64,000 bases of DNA from CAYUPI01 sp964446585 (GTDB taxonomy: Bacteria > Verrucomicrobiota > Verrucomicrobiia > Limisphaerales > UBA8199): assembly GCA_964446585.1 (NCBI GenBank), contig CAYUPI010000017.1, positions 1 to 64,000 on the forward strand. The letters are read 5' to 3'. This document shows, in pieces, positions 17,067-26,391 of the stretch. The position numbers and the translations under genes were made by a program. The notes below the pieces were generated by a model. It did no database searches, was not told the origin of the DNA, and saw only the letters and a program-made list of their open reading frames with translations. Within the stretch, counting starts at the first letter, position 1; each line of letters starts with the position of its first letter.

Positions 17067-17705
17067 ATGTCCATTGACCGAAAAAAGCGCATGAGCCTTG
17101 ATAAATTGCCAATCAATCTGTTCGACTTTGTGCTGGTCGCAGTGCTGGTAATTGGCGTGCTGCGAGGGCGCAAGAATGGAATGTCCGAGGAATTACTCAG
17201 CCTGCTCATGTGGCTGACGATTCTCTTTCTGGGCGCGATCGTCTATGAGCCGGCGGGGAGGCTTCTGGCTGATACCAGTCCTTTCAGCCTGCTTTCGTCC
17301 TACGTGATTGTCTATGTGGCCTCCGCTTTGTTGGTGCTGGGTGTGTTCGCGGGAATCAAGCGCGGTTTAGGAGGGAAACTGCTGGGCAGCGACATTTTCG
17401 GTAAAGCCGAGTATTACCTGGGCATGACTTCCGGGCTTGTGCGGGTCTGCTGCATGGTGCTGACGGCACTGGCGCTGCTCAACGCGCGCTATTTCAGCGC
17501 TGCTGAAGTGAAGGCCATGGAAGCTTTCCAGAACGACGTTTATGGCAGCAATTTCTTTCCCGGCTTGCACTCGCTTCAATCCTCCGTCTTCGAACGCTCG
17601 ATGGCGGGCCCCTGGATCAAGGACCACCTCGGTTTCTTCCTGATCAAATCAACGGAACCGGACACCAAGCAATTTAAGCAGAAAGAATTTCAAATGCCGC
17701 AATGA
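17067..17705 (+). CDS. CvpA family membrane protein
   Basis: 212-residue inner-membrane protein with four hydrophobic segments (about 18-38, 46-66, 77-97, 118-138). It matches the CvpA family by its opening NLFDFVLVAVLVIGVLRGRKNG and the following LLSLLMWLTILFLGAIV. CvpA proteins are linked to colicin V production and envelope stability, but their mechanism is not settled. A later ATG at 17091 (MSLDKLPINLF) is an alternative start that fits the family start better. The gene is 61 bases downstream of the TPR lipoprotein gene. A repeat-rich gap separates it from dnaG. Confidence 0.8.
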   Translation: MSIDRKKRMSLDKLPINLFDFVLVAVLVIGVLRGRKNGMSEELLSLLMWLTILFLGAIVYEPAGRLLADTSPFSLLSSYVIVYVASALLVLGVFAGIKRGLGGKLLGSDIFGKAEYYLGMTSGLVRVCCMVLTALALLNARYFSAAEVKAMEAFQNDVYGSNFFPGLHSLQSSVFERSMAGPWIKDHLGFFLIKSTEPDTKQFKQKEFQMPQ

Positions 17706-17838
17706 AAAGCCCGAATATCGAATGACGAAATCCGAATGAAATCCGAAATCCGAATGACGAAAACATTCGCGATGTGGCTTCGGATTTCCAGCTTTCGGTA
17801 TTCTTTCGGTTTTCGGAGTTCGGCATTCGGAATTTGAA
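17706..17838. repeat. Imperfect inverted repeat of CCGAATGACGAAATCC words between cvpA and dnaG
   Basis: The left arm (17706-17771) repeats CGAATGACGAAATCCGAATG-like words. The right arm (17779-17838) repeats the complement (CTTCGGATTTCCAG, TTTCGGTTTTCGGAG, GCATTCGG). Together they could fold into a hairpin about 130 bases long that ends four bases before the dnaG ATG, so in a cvpA-dnaG transcript it would sit over the ribosome binding region. Confidence 0.7.
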
Positions 17839-17841
17839 CCA

Positions 17842-19677
17842 ATGCCCGGCCTGTTCTCCACCGCGACCTTGCAGCAAGTCCGCGCGGCCAATGACATTGT
17901 CGATGTCGTCGGCTCCTACATGCCGCTGAAGCGCGCCGGGGCCAATTTCGTCGCGCTCTGCCCTTTTCACAGAGAGAAGACCCCAAGCTTCAGCGTCAAC
18001 CCGCACCTGCAGATCTTCAAGTGCTTCGGCTGCCACAAAGGGGGCGACGTCTTCACGTTCGTCCGCGAATACGAGAGCGTTGATTTTCCCGAGGCCGTGC
18101 GGCGGCTGGCTGAGCGGGCTCGCATTCCGCTGGAATACGAAAAGGGCCAGGCTGAACAGCAGTCACGGCATTTGAAGGAGAAGCTGCTGCAGATCCACGA
18201 GCAGATCACTCAGCGCTGGCAAAGCGCTCTCGCCAATGAAGCCTCAGGCCAAATCGCCCGCGACTATCTCGCGCGGCGCGGGGTGTCGGCCGAGGCGGTC
18301 AAATTGTTCCGGCTGGGGTACGCGCCCGAGGTCTGGGACGACACGGTCAACTGGGCGAAAAGCAAAGGCCACGAGCTAGGGTTGGTCGAGACAGCGGGGC
18401 TAATCCTTAAGAAGGACGGTGGCAACAGCTATTACGACCGGTTTCGCGGGCGGCTGATGTTTCCTATCTGTGATGAACAAGGGCGAGTCATTGGTTTCAG
18501 CGGCCGCATTCTGTCCGGGGACGACAAGACCGCCAAATACGTTAACTCGCCTGAGACGCCCATCTTCACCAAGAGCAAAGTGTTTTTCGGGCTGGATAAA
18601 TCCAGACGGGCCTTACTCGAAGCCGAGCGGGCCATCGTCTGCGAAGGGCAGCTCGATTTAATCGCGTGCTACATGGCAGGCGTACAGAACGTGGTCGCCC
18701 CGCAGGGTACGGCGTTTACGGTCGATCACGCCCGGATTCTCAAACGCTATGTCGCCGAGGCGGTTCTCTGCTTCGACTCCGACGAAGCCGGCCAGAACGC
18801 CGCTGTGCGCGCACTCGACCATTTGCTGGCTTCGGGCCTGGCGGTGCGCGTCGCCGTAATGCCCGCACCGCATGACCCGGACAGCCTGATCAAGGCCTCC
18901 GGCGGCGACGCTTTCAGGAAACTGGTCGAAAAGGCAGAAGGCTTCTTTGATTACTATCTGAACCGCCTGTGCGCCGCAAACACCGTCACGACCGATAAGG
19001 GCCGGCTGGCAGTGTTGCGTGACATGGCTGAGGCCGTGCACAAAACTCAAAATGTCGTATTGATTGATAAGTACGCGCAGAAGACGGCCTTGCGTCTCGG
19101 CGTCGCACCAGACGCCGTGCGCGCTGAGTTTCGTAAGCTCACTCCCAGGCGCGGCGGCCCGACAGAGGAAACGCCTGTGCCAGAAGAGGGCGCGCAAGAG
19201 CAACCATTGAAGACGCAGGAATTTTGTTTGCTCAAACTCATGCTCGAGACGGAGGAACATGTTCCTTGGGTGGCGGCGCATCTCAATCTAGACTGGCTAT
19301 TGGCTCCACAGGTCAAAGAGATTGCCTCGCGCCGGCTTCAACTCCACCAATCAGGCGAATGGCAAGGCCTCGGCCCGTTCCTCTCCTCCTTTGAGGACAC
19401 CGCTTCTCAGGAAATCATCACCGAGATTCTGGCCCGGCCCCTGGTGACCAACACCGACGGCCTTCGAGTTCCCCGGGAGCGTTCCCTGCCCAAGCCTGCC
19501 GAACAGCTCCAGAGCGTGGTGATCGAGCTGCGCAACGATTTTGTGGACGAACAAATCTCCTCATTATTGTCTCTCATTGGGAATGTGACAGTCCCCGAGG
19601 AAGAGCGACTCGAAGCCGTACGCCGCCGCGAAACTTTGCGACGTCTGAAGCAACAACCGCTCAGTGCGATCGCCTAA
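17842..19677 (+). CDS. dnaG: DNA primase
   Basis: Synthesises RNA primers for replication. The 611-residue protein has the CHC2 zinc-binding domain at the N-terminus (Cys40, His43, Cys61, Cys64 in LCPFHREKTPSF and KCFGCHKGGD). The central RNA-polymerase core includes GRLMFPICDEQGRVIGFSGR and YVNSPETPIF. The Toprim part has its Glu (IVCEGQLDLIACY) and the DSDEAGQNA acidic motif. A C-terminal helicase-binding-like region lies from about 440. Length and order are normal. The ATG at 17842 follows a repeat-derived leader with no clear Shine-Dalgarno sequence. It is convergent with the cytochrome gene, seven bases apart. Confidence 0.97.
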   Translation: MPGLFSTATLQQVRAANDIVDVVGSYMPLKRAGANFVALCPFHREKTPSFSVNPHLQIFKCFGCHKGGDVFTFVREYESVDFPEAVRRLAERARIPLEYEKGQAEQQSRHLKEKLLQIHEQITQRWQSALANEASGQIARDYLARRGVSAEAVKLFRLGYAPEVWDDTVNWAKSKGHELGLVETAGLILKKDGGNSYYDRFRGRLMFPICDEQGRVIGFSGRILSGDDKTAKYVNSPETPIFTKSKVFFGLDKSRRALLEAERAIVCEGQLDLIACYMAGVQNVVAPQGTAFTVDHARILKRYVAEAVLCFDSDEAGQNAAVRALDHLLASGLAVRVAVMPAPHDPDSLIKASGGDAFRKLVEKAEGFFDYYLNRLCAANTVTTDKGRLAVLRDMAEAVHKTQNVVLIDKYAQKTALRLGVAPDAVRAEFRKLTPRRGGPTEETPVPEEGAQEQPLKTQEFCLLKLMLETEEHVPWVAAHLNLDWLLAPQVKEIASRRLQLHQSGEWQGLGPFLSSFEDTASQEIITEILARPLVTNTDGLRVPRERSLPKPAEQLQSVVIELRNDFVDEQISSLLSLIGNVTVPEEERLEAVRRRETLRRLKQQPLSAIA

Positions 19678-19684
19678 GGGCGCC

Positions 19685-20134
19685 TCACTTAGCTCCCTGA
19701 TCAATCCAAGCGCGAATCAGTCCAATTTGTTCCGGGCTCAGCGGCGGAATTTTGTCCTTATTGTCCGGCGGCGGCATGTACTGGTCTTCATCTCCCACAT
19801 GCGCGACGTTATGGACCAGAAGGCTCTCCGCGCTCTTGCCCGGCAGGATTACCTTGCCGTCCTCACCGCCTTTCAGCGTATCCGCCAGGCTGTCCAATCG
19901 CAGCTTGCCCTTCTGCTTTTCCGAGCCGTGGCATTTGATGCAGGACTTTTCGAAAATCGGTTTGATGTCCTTGGCGTAAGTGACGTCCTTGGCCGTCGAA
20001 GCCGGAGGAATTTTGCTCACATCCACCTTAGAGTCCTTTTTCTCCTTTTCCTGTCCCTGGAGGGAGCCCAGAGAAGTTGAGAGCGCCAGGCCAATGCACG
20101 TCACCAATATTTTGTTCGTAAAATCAGATTTCAT
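19685..20134 (-). CDS. Secreted monohaem cytochrome c (planctomycete-type cytochrome C domain)
   Basis: 149 residues with a signal peptide (ILVTCIGLALSTSLGSLQGQ) and one haem attachment motif CIKCH in the setting DIKPIFEKSCIKCHGSEKQKGKLRLD. That setting is typical of the PSCyt1-type domain of planctomycetes and verrucomicrobia. The likely distal Met ligand is in QYMPPPDN, followed by LIRAWIDQGA. In these phyla the domain is usually fused to DUF1549/DUF1553; here it stands alone, so it is more likely a small electron carrier. Periplasmic. A Lys-rich segment follows the signal peptide. No operon partner is close; it ends convergent with dnaG. Confidence 0.88.
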   Translation of the reverse strand: MKSDFTNKILVTCIGLALSTSLGSLQGQEKEKKDSKVDVSKIPPASTAKDVTYAKDIKPIFEKSCIKCHGSEKQKGKLRLDSLADTLKGGEDGKVILPGKSAESLLVHNVAHVGDEDQYMPPPDNKDKIPPLSPEQIGLIRAWIDQGAK

Positions 20135-20192
20135 TGGGCCGTAACATCGTCAAAGCACGGCGGTGTGTCAAAACGAAAGTCCGAAAAAATCG

Positions 20193-21761
20193 TTACCCCG
20201 CAGGCTTCACCTCGACACCGAAGGTTCCGGTGAGCACACGGCCACTCGTGCGGACCTGGACCCAAAGACGGTAATTGCCGGGGCGTGGGAAGGCGTAGGG
20301 AAAGGTCACCTCATTTCCAGGAAGGGCAGGCAATGAGCCCCGACCGATGTTGTTGGTGATCCAGGCCGCAGGAGCGGGATTGCCGCCGCTTTCCCTCTGA
20401 ACGAAAAGCTGCTGGGCAGCCATGGAAATCGTCCCGACAGGATGGAGATGGGTGAACACCGCGCCATCGGAGCGGCGCACGACGCAATGGCCAGCCATGC
20501 CCATGTAAGGTTCAATGCGCGCCGGTTCCCGGTCCGGTGTGAACGCAGCGAAGCGCAGCAGCGTCTCCCGATTCTCGACTAGTTCTCCGGCATTCTGGAA
20601 AACCATTTTCAATCCACCCATCAGCCGGCTTTCGCGTACATCGAAACCGCGCGCATCTGCCACGTTGGCGTCCAGGTGCCACGAGTCGTCGGCATCGAGC
20701 GCGACAGGCTGCGTGGCGTTGGTCGCGACAGCCAATGGCGACTGACAAAAGACATCATTCGTCGCGTTCAATGACAGCGCCATCTGCGGCGGGCGGCCCA
20801 AGGGTTCGGGCAACACGAGATTTGTGACGAGCGTTTGGCTCATCCCATTTTCATGCGTGACCTCCCCGTAGAGCTCGTACCGGCCGGCAGGCAACACCGG
20901 CAGCATGCCTTCGAACCGTCGCGCGTCCCGGCGCACAGGATGCAGGTGCGCAAACACCTTAAAGTCGGGCTGCCGCAGCAGGAACAAGTGCAGCAGCTTG
21001 CCGTGATCGGCGACGAGGGTGTCCCAGGATGTGGCGCCCGGGGTTTCCGCGACGGGCGCGAGCTGGAGCAGGTGAAGGTCGCCGCTCGCGCGCAGGCTGG
21101 CACGGACGGCGGTGGGCCGGTAGAGCGCGTTGGCGCGGAACTCCCGGTCCATCTTTCGCCAGCGCATTTGACCCGCCCAGATCGCGCAGGCAAAGACGAG
21201 CGCGGAAACGCCGGCGACAACACGCGACCGGACACGCTCGCGCTGCCCGGGAACCGAGCCTGGTTCCAGCACGCTTTCGCGAGCGGCAACCGCAACGAAC
21301 CAAACAAGGCTCGCATACAGCAATCCGCCCAGCGCGATGAGCATCGTCGCAAGACGCGGCGACATGCTCGGCTGCCGAAGCGCAGCGGAATTGATCGGCA
21401 CAATCGCGATGCCCGAGCCGAGGTTGCCCTCAATGTGAACACGCATGGCGTATGAACCGGCGTAAAAAAGCCAGAGAGCGCCATTGAACAGATTGGTCTC
21501 CCCAGCGACCAGGGTGGCGACGACCGGCGCTGGCGCGGCTTTGGCCCCCGCTTCCCAGAGCGCGGCCTGGAGTGTGACATTGGTGGCGCCGCTGACTCGC
21601 ACGTCCATTTGCGCCAAGCCGGGCAACACGGCGGGCGGGCGGATGATGACCTGCACCGGATAAAGGCCAGCCTGTCCATTGAAGAAAACATTCGGGCTGC
21701 CGACATGAGCACGGGCCGACACGGACAGCAGGAACGCCAGGAGAGCGAGCAGGGTTTTCAT
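20193..21761 (-). CDS. Membrane protein with two HLHP motifs and FixH/YtkA-like segments
   Basis: 522 residues from ATG 21761 (MKTLLALLAFLL); the longer frame upstream overlaps the neighbour and is not used. It has a signal peptide, an exported beta-rich first part (GLYPVQVIIRPPAVLPG), and two membrane segments (LATMLIALGGLLYASLVWFV and VSALVFACAIWAG). A large exported second half carries two His clusters, FAHLHPVRRD and FTHLHPVGTI, and ends in YRLWVQVRTSGRVLTGTFGVEV. The YRLWVQ ending and Gly-rich His clusters resemble FixH/YtkA-like and metal-handling proteins, so a copper or other metal role is possible but unproven. The ATG overlaps the stop of the upstream membrane gene by four bases, implying tight coupling. 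Confidence 0.72.
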   Translation of the reverse strand: MKTLLALLAFLLSVSARAHVGSPNVFFNGQAGLYPVQVIIRPPAVLPGLAQMDVRVSGATNVTLQAALWEAGAKAAPAPVVATLVAGETNLFNGALWLFYAGSYAMRVHIEGNLGSGIAIVPINSAALRQPSMSPRLATMLIALGGLLYASLVWFVAVAARESVLEPGSVPGQRERVRSRVVAGVSALVFACAIWAGQMRWRKMDREFRANALYRPTAVRASLRASGDLHLLQLAPVAETPGATSWDTLVADHGKLLHLFLLRQPDFKVFAHLHPVRRDARRFEGMLPVLPAGRYELYGEVTHENGMSQTLVTNLVLPEPLGRPPQMALSLNATNDVFCQSPLAVATNATQPVALDADDSWHLDANVADARGFDVRESRLMGGLKMVFQNAGELVENRETLLRFAAFTPDREPARIEPYMGMAGHCVVRRSDGAVFTHLHPVGTISMAAQQLFVQRESGGNPAPAAWITNNIGRGSLPALPGNEVTFPYAFPRPGNYRLWVQVRTSGRVLTGTFGVEVKPAG

Positions 21762-22912
21762 CGTCGCAACCGCGCCAACCACGCGCCGAACCACAGCCCG
21801 AACCGCGCGGAGAACATGGCAAGCGCAGCGCCCACCAGAATGTTGCTCCAACTCATCATGTCGGCGGGCGAGGTCCAGAACATCACGCGCGCGCGCGGGC
21901 TGATTTTGAGGAAGAACGGCCAGTGCCTGCCGCCGCCGGCCAAGAACCAGTTATCCGCGTGCGGCGAAAGCAAATACTCCGCGAACAGCCATTGCGCGAC
22001 GAAAAAGGGGATGAAAAACGCGAGGCCCAACGCACCCGCCAGGAGCCAACCGGCGCCGCGCCACGCCGGCCACCGAATTCTTTTTGCAATCCAGTCCATC
22101 CCCAGAGCAGGCAGGATGAGCAGCAAGGGAAATGGCGGCGGCATGAGGTGATCCAGCGGGTTGTAAATCGGGCCGGTCAGTGGCCGGGCGCTGAATCGCG
22201 GCAGCAGCCAGAGCATGCTAGCGACAATGCCCGAGTAAACCACGGCGGCCAAAGTCGCAGACCACCGCAGGCGACCCGCCCTGGCCAGCGCCGCCAGCAC
22301 CAGCGGATAAGTGGCGGCGGCGACTTTGTAAAACGAGGCCGAGTGCTGCCAGTTCGGATAGCTGGAGGTGAGTGTGACGATAGCAATCATGACGATTAGG
22401 CAACCGCCAGCGGTCGGAAACAATGTCGCCGCCAGAATCCGGCGGTTTGCCGCTTGGTTTTGCTCGCATGCGGCCGCCACCCATACTCCGCCGAGCACGG
22501 CAAAAAAGGCTGTGGCTTTAAGAATCTGGGGCGGGTGCCAAATGCCGGCCTGCAGTCCGTAGCCAGATTGCCACCAGCGATCGAACAGGACTGCGGTGAG
22601 AAATGCCATTGCACCCCAGGCGACCAGCGAACCGCCGAGGGGTGACGCCACCGCTCCGAAGCGGCCGGCAGCGGGCGGAAAAACTGCGGCGTCTCGAGCG
22701 ATCCGCATCAAGGCAACAGCCCCGGCGGCAGCCAGCGCCATCGCTGCATAGGTAAGCGTGTGAGGTGGCGACCAGAACAGGTCCACTCCGACGGTGGATT
22801 CCCAAGAAAAGTCCCACAACAAACTGACCGGTACGAGGGCGGCGGCAACGAACAGTAGCCAGGAGCCGGGCTTTGAAACGAGCGAATTGGCGGGAGCGGA
22901 GTACGAGCTCAC
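21758..22912 (-). CDS. Multi-pass membrane protein of unknown function
   Basis: 384 residues, with roughly nine hydrophobic segments spread over its whole length (for example LLFVAAALVPVSLLWDF, LTYAAMALAAAGAVALM, ILAATLFPTAGGCLIVMIA). Conserved-looking loops include DLFWSPPHTLTYAAMA near the N-terminus and GPIYNPLDHLMPPPFPLLL. The protein has Trp and His residues at predicted membrane edges (RWWQSGYGLQAGIWHPPQILK). I do not recognise the family. It overlaps the downstream HLHP protein by ATGA, so the two are almost certainly cotranslated and may form one complex in the inner membrane. Confidence 0.68.
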   Translation of the reverse strand: MSSYSAPANSLVSKPGSWLLFVAAALVPVSLLWDFSWESTVGVDLFWSPPHTLTYAAMALAAAGAVALMRIARDAAVFPPAAGRFGAVASPLGGSLVAWGAMAFLTAVLFDRWWQSGYGLQAGIWHPPQILKATAFFAVLGGVWVAAACEQNQAANRRILAATLFPTAGGCLIVMIAIVTLTSSYPNWQHSASFYKVAAATYPLVLAALARAGRLRWSATLAAVVYSGIVASMLWLLPRFSARPLTGPIYNPLDHLMPPPFPLLLILPALGMDWIAKRIRWPAWRGAGWLLAGALGLAFFIPFFVAQWLFAEYLLSPHADNWFLAGGGRHWPFFLKISPRARVMFWTSPADMMSWSNILVGAALAMFSARFGLWFGAWLARLRR

Positions 22913-23051
22913 AGCGTTGTTTACTCAAGATAGGTAACAGCCGCAAGTGGAGGCACTAGTTTTTCGAACCGAGGTCTTAATTGACAAAACCGCGGAGTTC
23001 GCTTAAAGAACAGAGGTCCACCTAAAAACGTCCGATAACCGCTGTCATTCT

Positions 23052-24068
23052 ATGAGAACCGGGAATTCTCGACAATGCGCTGACTCTCGCTGGTCCTTGC
23101 CTCGAGCTTTAATTGCGACGCTTGTCGTAGCGTTCTTTGCGGCTACTCCAGCCCGGGCCGCGTTTCACCTCTGGGCCATTCGCGAGGTGTACACTGACGC
23201 CTGTGGATCAAATCAATTCATCGAGCTTTTCACCACGGCCCCCAGCCAGACATTAGTCGGTGGCCACCAGGTTCTGGTCGGCAATGGCACGACGACCAAT
23301 ACTTTTACTATTCCGGCAAATCTCGGGAGCGACTCTGCCAATAAGACTCTCCTGTTCGGTACTGCCAGTATCACCAACTTTGGCTCGCCAAAGCCTGACT
23401 ACGTCATCCCTGAGAACTTCGTCTTTGCCGGCGGCGGCACGATTACGTTTTTCGGCGCCAATAGCGGGGCTTACTCGGCGCTGCCGACCGACGGAGTCAA
23501 CTCTCGAACTTGGGGTGACGGAAATGCAGCCAACACCCCGCAGAACTTCGCCTCGCAAGTTGGCTCCATCACTCCTCCCGACTACCCGCCCAGCATTTCG
23601 ATCGCCAATCCTCCCGCCAGCAGCCTGTTCGCCGCTCCGGCCACCGTGGCGGTGGACGTCGCCGCATCCGACTGCGACGGCACGGTCGCGAATGTCCGAC
23701 TGCTCACCAACGGCGTTCCAGCCGCCACGAACAACGTTGCACCGTTTGGTTTCTCGTTGTCCGGCTTGACCGCCGGAAGCTATACCCTGCGGACTGTCGC
23801 CCAGGACAATGGCTCATTGAACGCCACCTCCGGGCCCGTCGTCATCCGCGTCGCCGACCGGCCAACCCTGGTGGTCTCGCCCGGCGTCTCCGGGCCTCTT
23901 CAATTTCAGTTCAGCTCCCAGGTTGGCATCGATTATGTCGTCGAACGCGCCACGCCCCTGACAGGTTTCTCCGGAGTGGCCACCAACCCAGGCACCGGTG
24001 GCACGCTCCAATTCGAAGAAACTGACGGCAGCGCCAGCCAGCGCACTTACCGCGTCCGGCTCCAATAG
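23052..24068 (+). CDS. Secreted protein with Ig-like domain and verrucomicrobial C-terminal module
   Basis: 338 residues. After a signal peptide (LPRALIATLVVAFFAATPARA) comes a domain opening with WAIREVYTDACGSNQFIELF, similar to the lamin-tail-like domain of secreted bacterial proteins. A bacterial Ig-like domain follows (about residues 178-270: PPSISIANPPASSLFAAPATV, LRTVAQDNGS). The C-terminal tail (YVVERATPLTGFSG ... QRTYRVRLQ) is like that of the TIGR03790 protein. Predicted extracellular, possibly structural or adhesive. No enzyme motif is seen. It is transcribed divergently from the membrane pair, with 139 bases between. Confidence 0.75.
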   Translation: MRTGNSRQCADSRWSLPRALIATLVVAFFAATPARAAFHLWAIREVYTDACGSNQFIELFTTAPSQTLVGGHQVLVGNGTTTNTFTIPANLGSDSANKTLLFGTASITNFGSPKPDYVIPENFVFAGGGTITFFGANSGAYSALPTDGVNSRTWGDGNAANTPQNFASQVGSITPPDYPPSISIANPPASSLFAAPATVAVDVAASDCDGTVANVRLLTNGVPAATNNVAPFGFSLSGLTAGSYTLRTVAQDNGSLNATSGPVVIRVADRPTLVVSPGVSGPLQFQFSSQVGIDYVVERATPLTGFSGVATNPGTGGTLQFEETDGSASQRTYRVRLQ

Positions 24069-24399
24069 CCAGAAACTTACTCCAGGCAAATCGCGTCAAG
24101 CTTCTGCATGTGCAGCCGGACTTGACGAACTTTCATGGGCTGGTTATGTCCCGGATGTCCAAGGCCGCGCAAGGCCCCAGCGAACCGCGAGCTATCCTCA
24201 GCCATGAAAATTTCTTTGCCAGGCACGACGGCATTTCACTCGAACCGACTCCGGCCGTAGGGCAGGTGTGCGATTTCGCATCCGTCGTCCATCGGCTGCA
24301 TCGCCAGAAAGACCGCTGGGTTGAAGTAAAACCTATGCCATAGTTTGGGATTCGGGATTTGGGTTTTGGGATTTGCTCTGCTTCGGTTACCGTTGTCCG
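24069..24399. other. Intergenic region upstream of the helicase gene, ending in a repeat
   Basis: About 330 bases with no convincing frame. The last part (24343-24376) is a run of GGGATTCGGGATTTGGG / TTTTGGGATTTG words, a half element of the CCAAAT/ATTTGG family, directly before the UvrD start. Confidence 0.5.
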
Positions 24400-26391
24400 A
24401 TGCCGGTTGAGTATGTGTTGCAGCCGTTCCGCGCGCCGGTTCAGCTACAGATCGATTACGCGAAGGAACTGAACGAACAGCAGTCTGCCGCCGTGACGGC
24501 GCCGCCCGGGCCGTCGCTGGTCATTGCCGGCGCCGGTTCCGGCAAGACGCGCACGCTGACATACCGTGTGGCGTATCTGCTGGAGCAAGGGATTGCGCCG
24601 GAGCGCATCCTGCTGCTGACCTTCACCAACAAAGCGGCGCGCGAGATGATGCGGCGCGTGGCAGATTTGCTCGGTCAGGAGTTGCCCGACCTTTGGGGCG
24701 GGACGTTCCATGCAATGGGCAACCGGATCTTGCGGCAGCATGCGCAGCGGATGGGCTTCCAAAAGGACTTCACGATTCTGGACCGCGAGGATGCCAGCCG
24801 CTTGATCGGGGTCTGCGTCGCGGAATCGTCCATTGACACCAAGGCCACGCGTTTCCCCAAGTCCGAAGTCCTGGCCGAGATACTTTCGTTGGCGGTCAAC
24901 ACGCAGCAGCCGGTCCAGTCAGTTTTGAAGGAGCAGTACGAGCATTTCGCGCGGCTAGGGCCACAAATAGAACAAGTCTGGCATCGTTACACGGCACGCA
25001 AGCAGGCGGCCAATGCCGTGGATTTCGACGACCTGCTGACGCTCTGGCTCCGGCTGCTGGAGGAACACGAGGACGTGCGGGAACAGTATCAGCGCCGGTT
25101 CCAATTCATTCTTGTGGACGAGTATCAGGACACGAACAAGCTGCAGAGCGACTTGATCGATCGGCTGGCTGCGCGGCATCACAATCTTATGGTCGTCGGC
25201 GATGACGCCCAAAGCATCTATGCGTGGCGGGGCGCGAATTTTCAGAACATTCTCAAATTCCCGAAGCGCTATCCCGAAGCGAAGGTCTATAAAATCGAAA
25301 CAAATTACCGGAGCACACCGGAGATTCTGCACGTGGCCAACGCGGCCATCAGCGCCAACGAACTGCAATTCGCCAAGGTGCTGGCCCCGGCACGATCACA
25401 AGGCGCCAAACCGGTGCTGGTAGTATGTCATGACGGCTTCGAACAGGCGTCGTTCGTGGCGCAGCGTGTGCTCGAATTACGGGAAGAGGGAACAGAGCTG
25501 AACCGGATGGCGGTCCTCTACCGTGCGCATTTTCACGCGATGGAGTTGCAACTGGAGTTGATCAAGCGCAACATCCCATTCAGCATCACCAGCGGGATTC
25601 GTTTTTTCGAGCAGGCGCACATCAAAGATGTCACGGCCTATTTGAGACTTGCGATGAACCCGCGGGACGAGTTGGCGTTCACGCGCATCGTGCAGTTGCT
25701 GCCCGGCATTGGCGGCAAGGGAGCGGACAAGCTGTGGAAAGCCTTTAGGGACTCTGGCCATTCCACGCTCGCGCTGGCCTTGCAGGCGTGTGTCGAACTC
25801 GTTCCGAAAAAGACTGAGGTTGCCTGGGCACAGTTGGTGGCCACGGCCTCCCAACTGGAGGGCGAAGACGTCCGCGGGAACGCCCCCAAAATGCTCCAGT
25901 TAGTGCTCGAAGCCGGCTACGAGGACTACGTCAAGGCCACTTACACCAACTATCGCATGCGCCTGGAGGAGCTGGAGCAGCTCACGATCTTTGCCGGCCA
26001 ATTTCTAACTGTGGAAGATTTTCTGACTCAACTTGCCCTGCTGAGCAACGTCGAGGCTGAAGCCGGGCGGCCCACACGAATCGATGACGAACAGCTCCGG
26101 CTTTCGACCGTGCACCAGGCCAAGGGTCTGGAATTCGATGTTGTCTTCGTCATCATGTTGTGTGAGGGGATGTTCCCCTCCGCGCGCTCACTTGAAACCG
26201 GGGAAGGGGAGGAGGAGGAGCGCCGGTTGATGTACGTGGCCATCACGCGCGCACGGAACGAGCTTTATTTGAGCTATCCACTGTTACGCTCAGGCACCGG
26301 CAGTGGCGACATGATGCAGATGCCCTCGCGGTTCTTGAAAGAGATTCCCCAAACGCTCGTCGAATCCTGGAACCTAAGGCCGTTTGTCTAA
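24400..26391 (+). CDS. ATP-dependent 3'-5' DNA helicase, UvrD/Rep/PcrA family
   Basis: 663 residues from ATG 24400 (MPVEYVLQPF); an upstream TTG in the repeat is not credible. Superfamily 1 motifs in order: Q motif LNEQQSAAV, Walker A GAGSGKTRTL (44-50), FTNKAAREMMRR, GTFHAMGNRILR, Walker B LVDEYQDTN, VVGDDAQSIYAWRGA, NYRSTPEIL, LSTVHQAKGLEFDVVF and YVAITRARNELYLSYP. It unwinds DNA in repair, replication restart or recombination control. The set is complete, so it should be active. Which of UvrD, PcrA or Rep it replaces cannot be decided here, so no symbol is given. Confidence 0.93.
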   Translation: MPVEYVLQPFRAPVQLQIDYAKELNEQQSAAVTAPPGPSLVIAGAGSGKTRTLTYRVAYLLEQGIAPERILLLTFTNKAAREMMRRVADLLGQELPDLWGGTFHAMGNRILRQHAQRMGFQKDFTILDREDASRLIGVCVAESSIDTKATRFPKSEVLAEILSLAVNTQQPVQSVLKEQYEHFARLGPQIEQVWHRYTARKQAANAVDFDDLLTLWLRLLEEHEDVREQYQRRFQFILVDEYQDTNKLQSDLIDRLAARHHNLMVVGDDAQSIYAWRGANFQNILKFPKRYPEAKVYKIETNYRSTPEILHVANAAISANELQFAKVLAPARSQGAKPVLVVCHDGFEQASFVAQRVLELREEGTELNRMAVLYRAHFHAMELQLELIKRNIPFSITSGIRFFEQAHIKDVTAYLRLAMNPRDELAFTRIVQLLPGIGGKGADKLWKAFRDSGHSTLALALQACVELVPKKTEVAWAQLVATASQLEGEDVRGNAPKMLQLVLEAGYEDYVKATYTNYRMRLEELEQLTIFAGQFLTVEDFLTQLALLSNVEAEAGRPTRIDDEQLRLSTVHQAKGLEFDVVFVIMLCEGMFPSARSLETGEGEEEERRLMYVAITRARNELYLSYPLLRSGTGSGDMMQMPSRFLKEIPQTLVESWNLRPFV

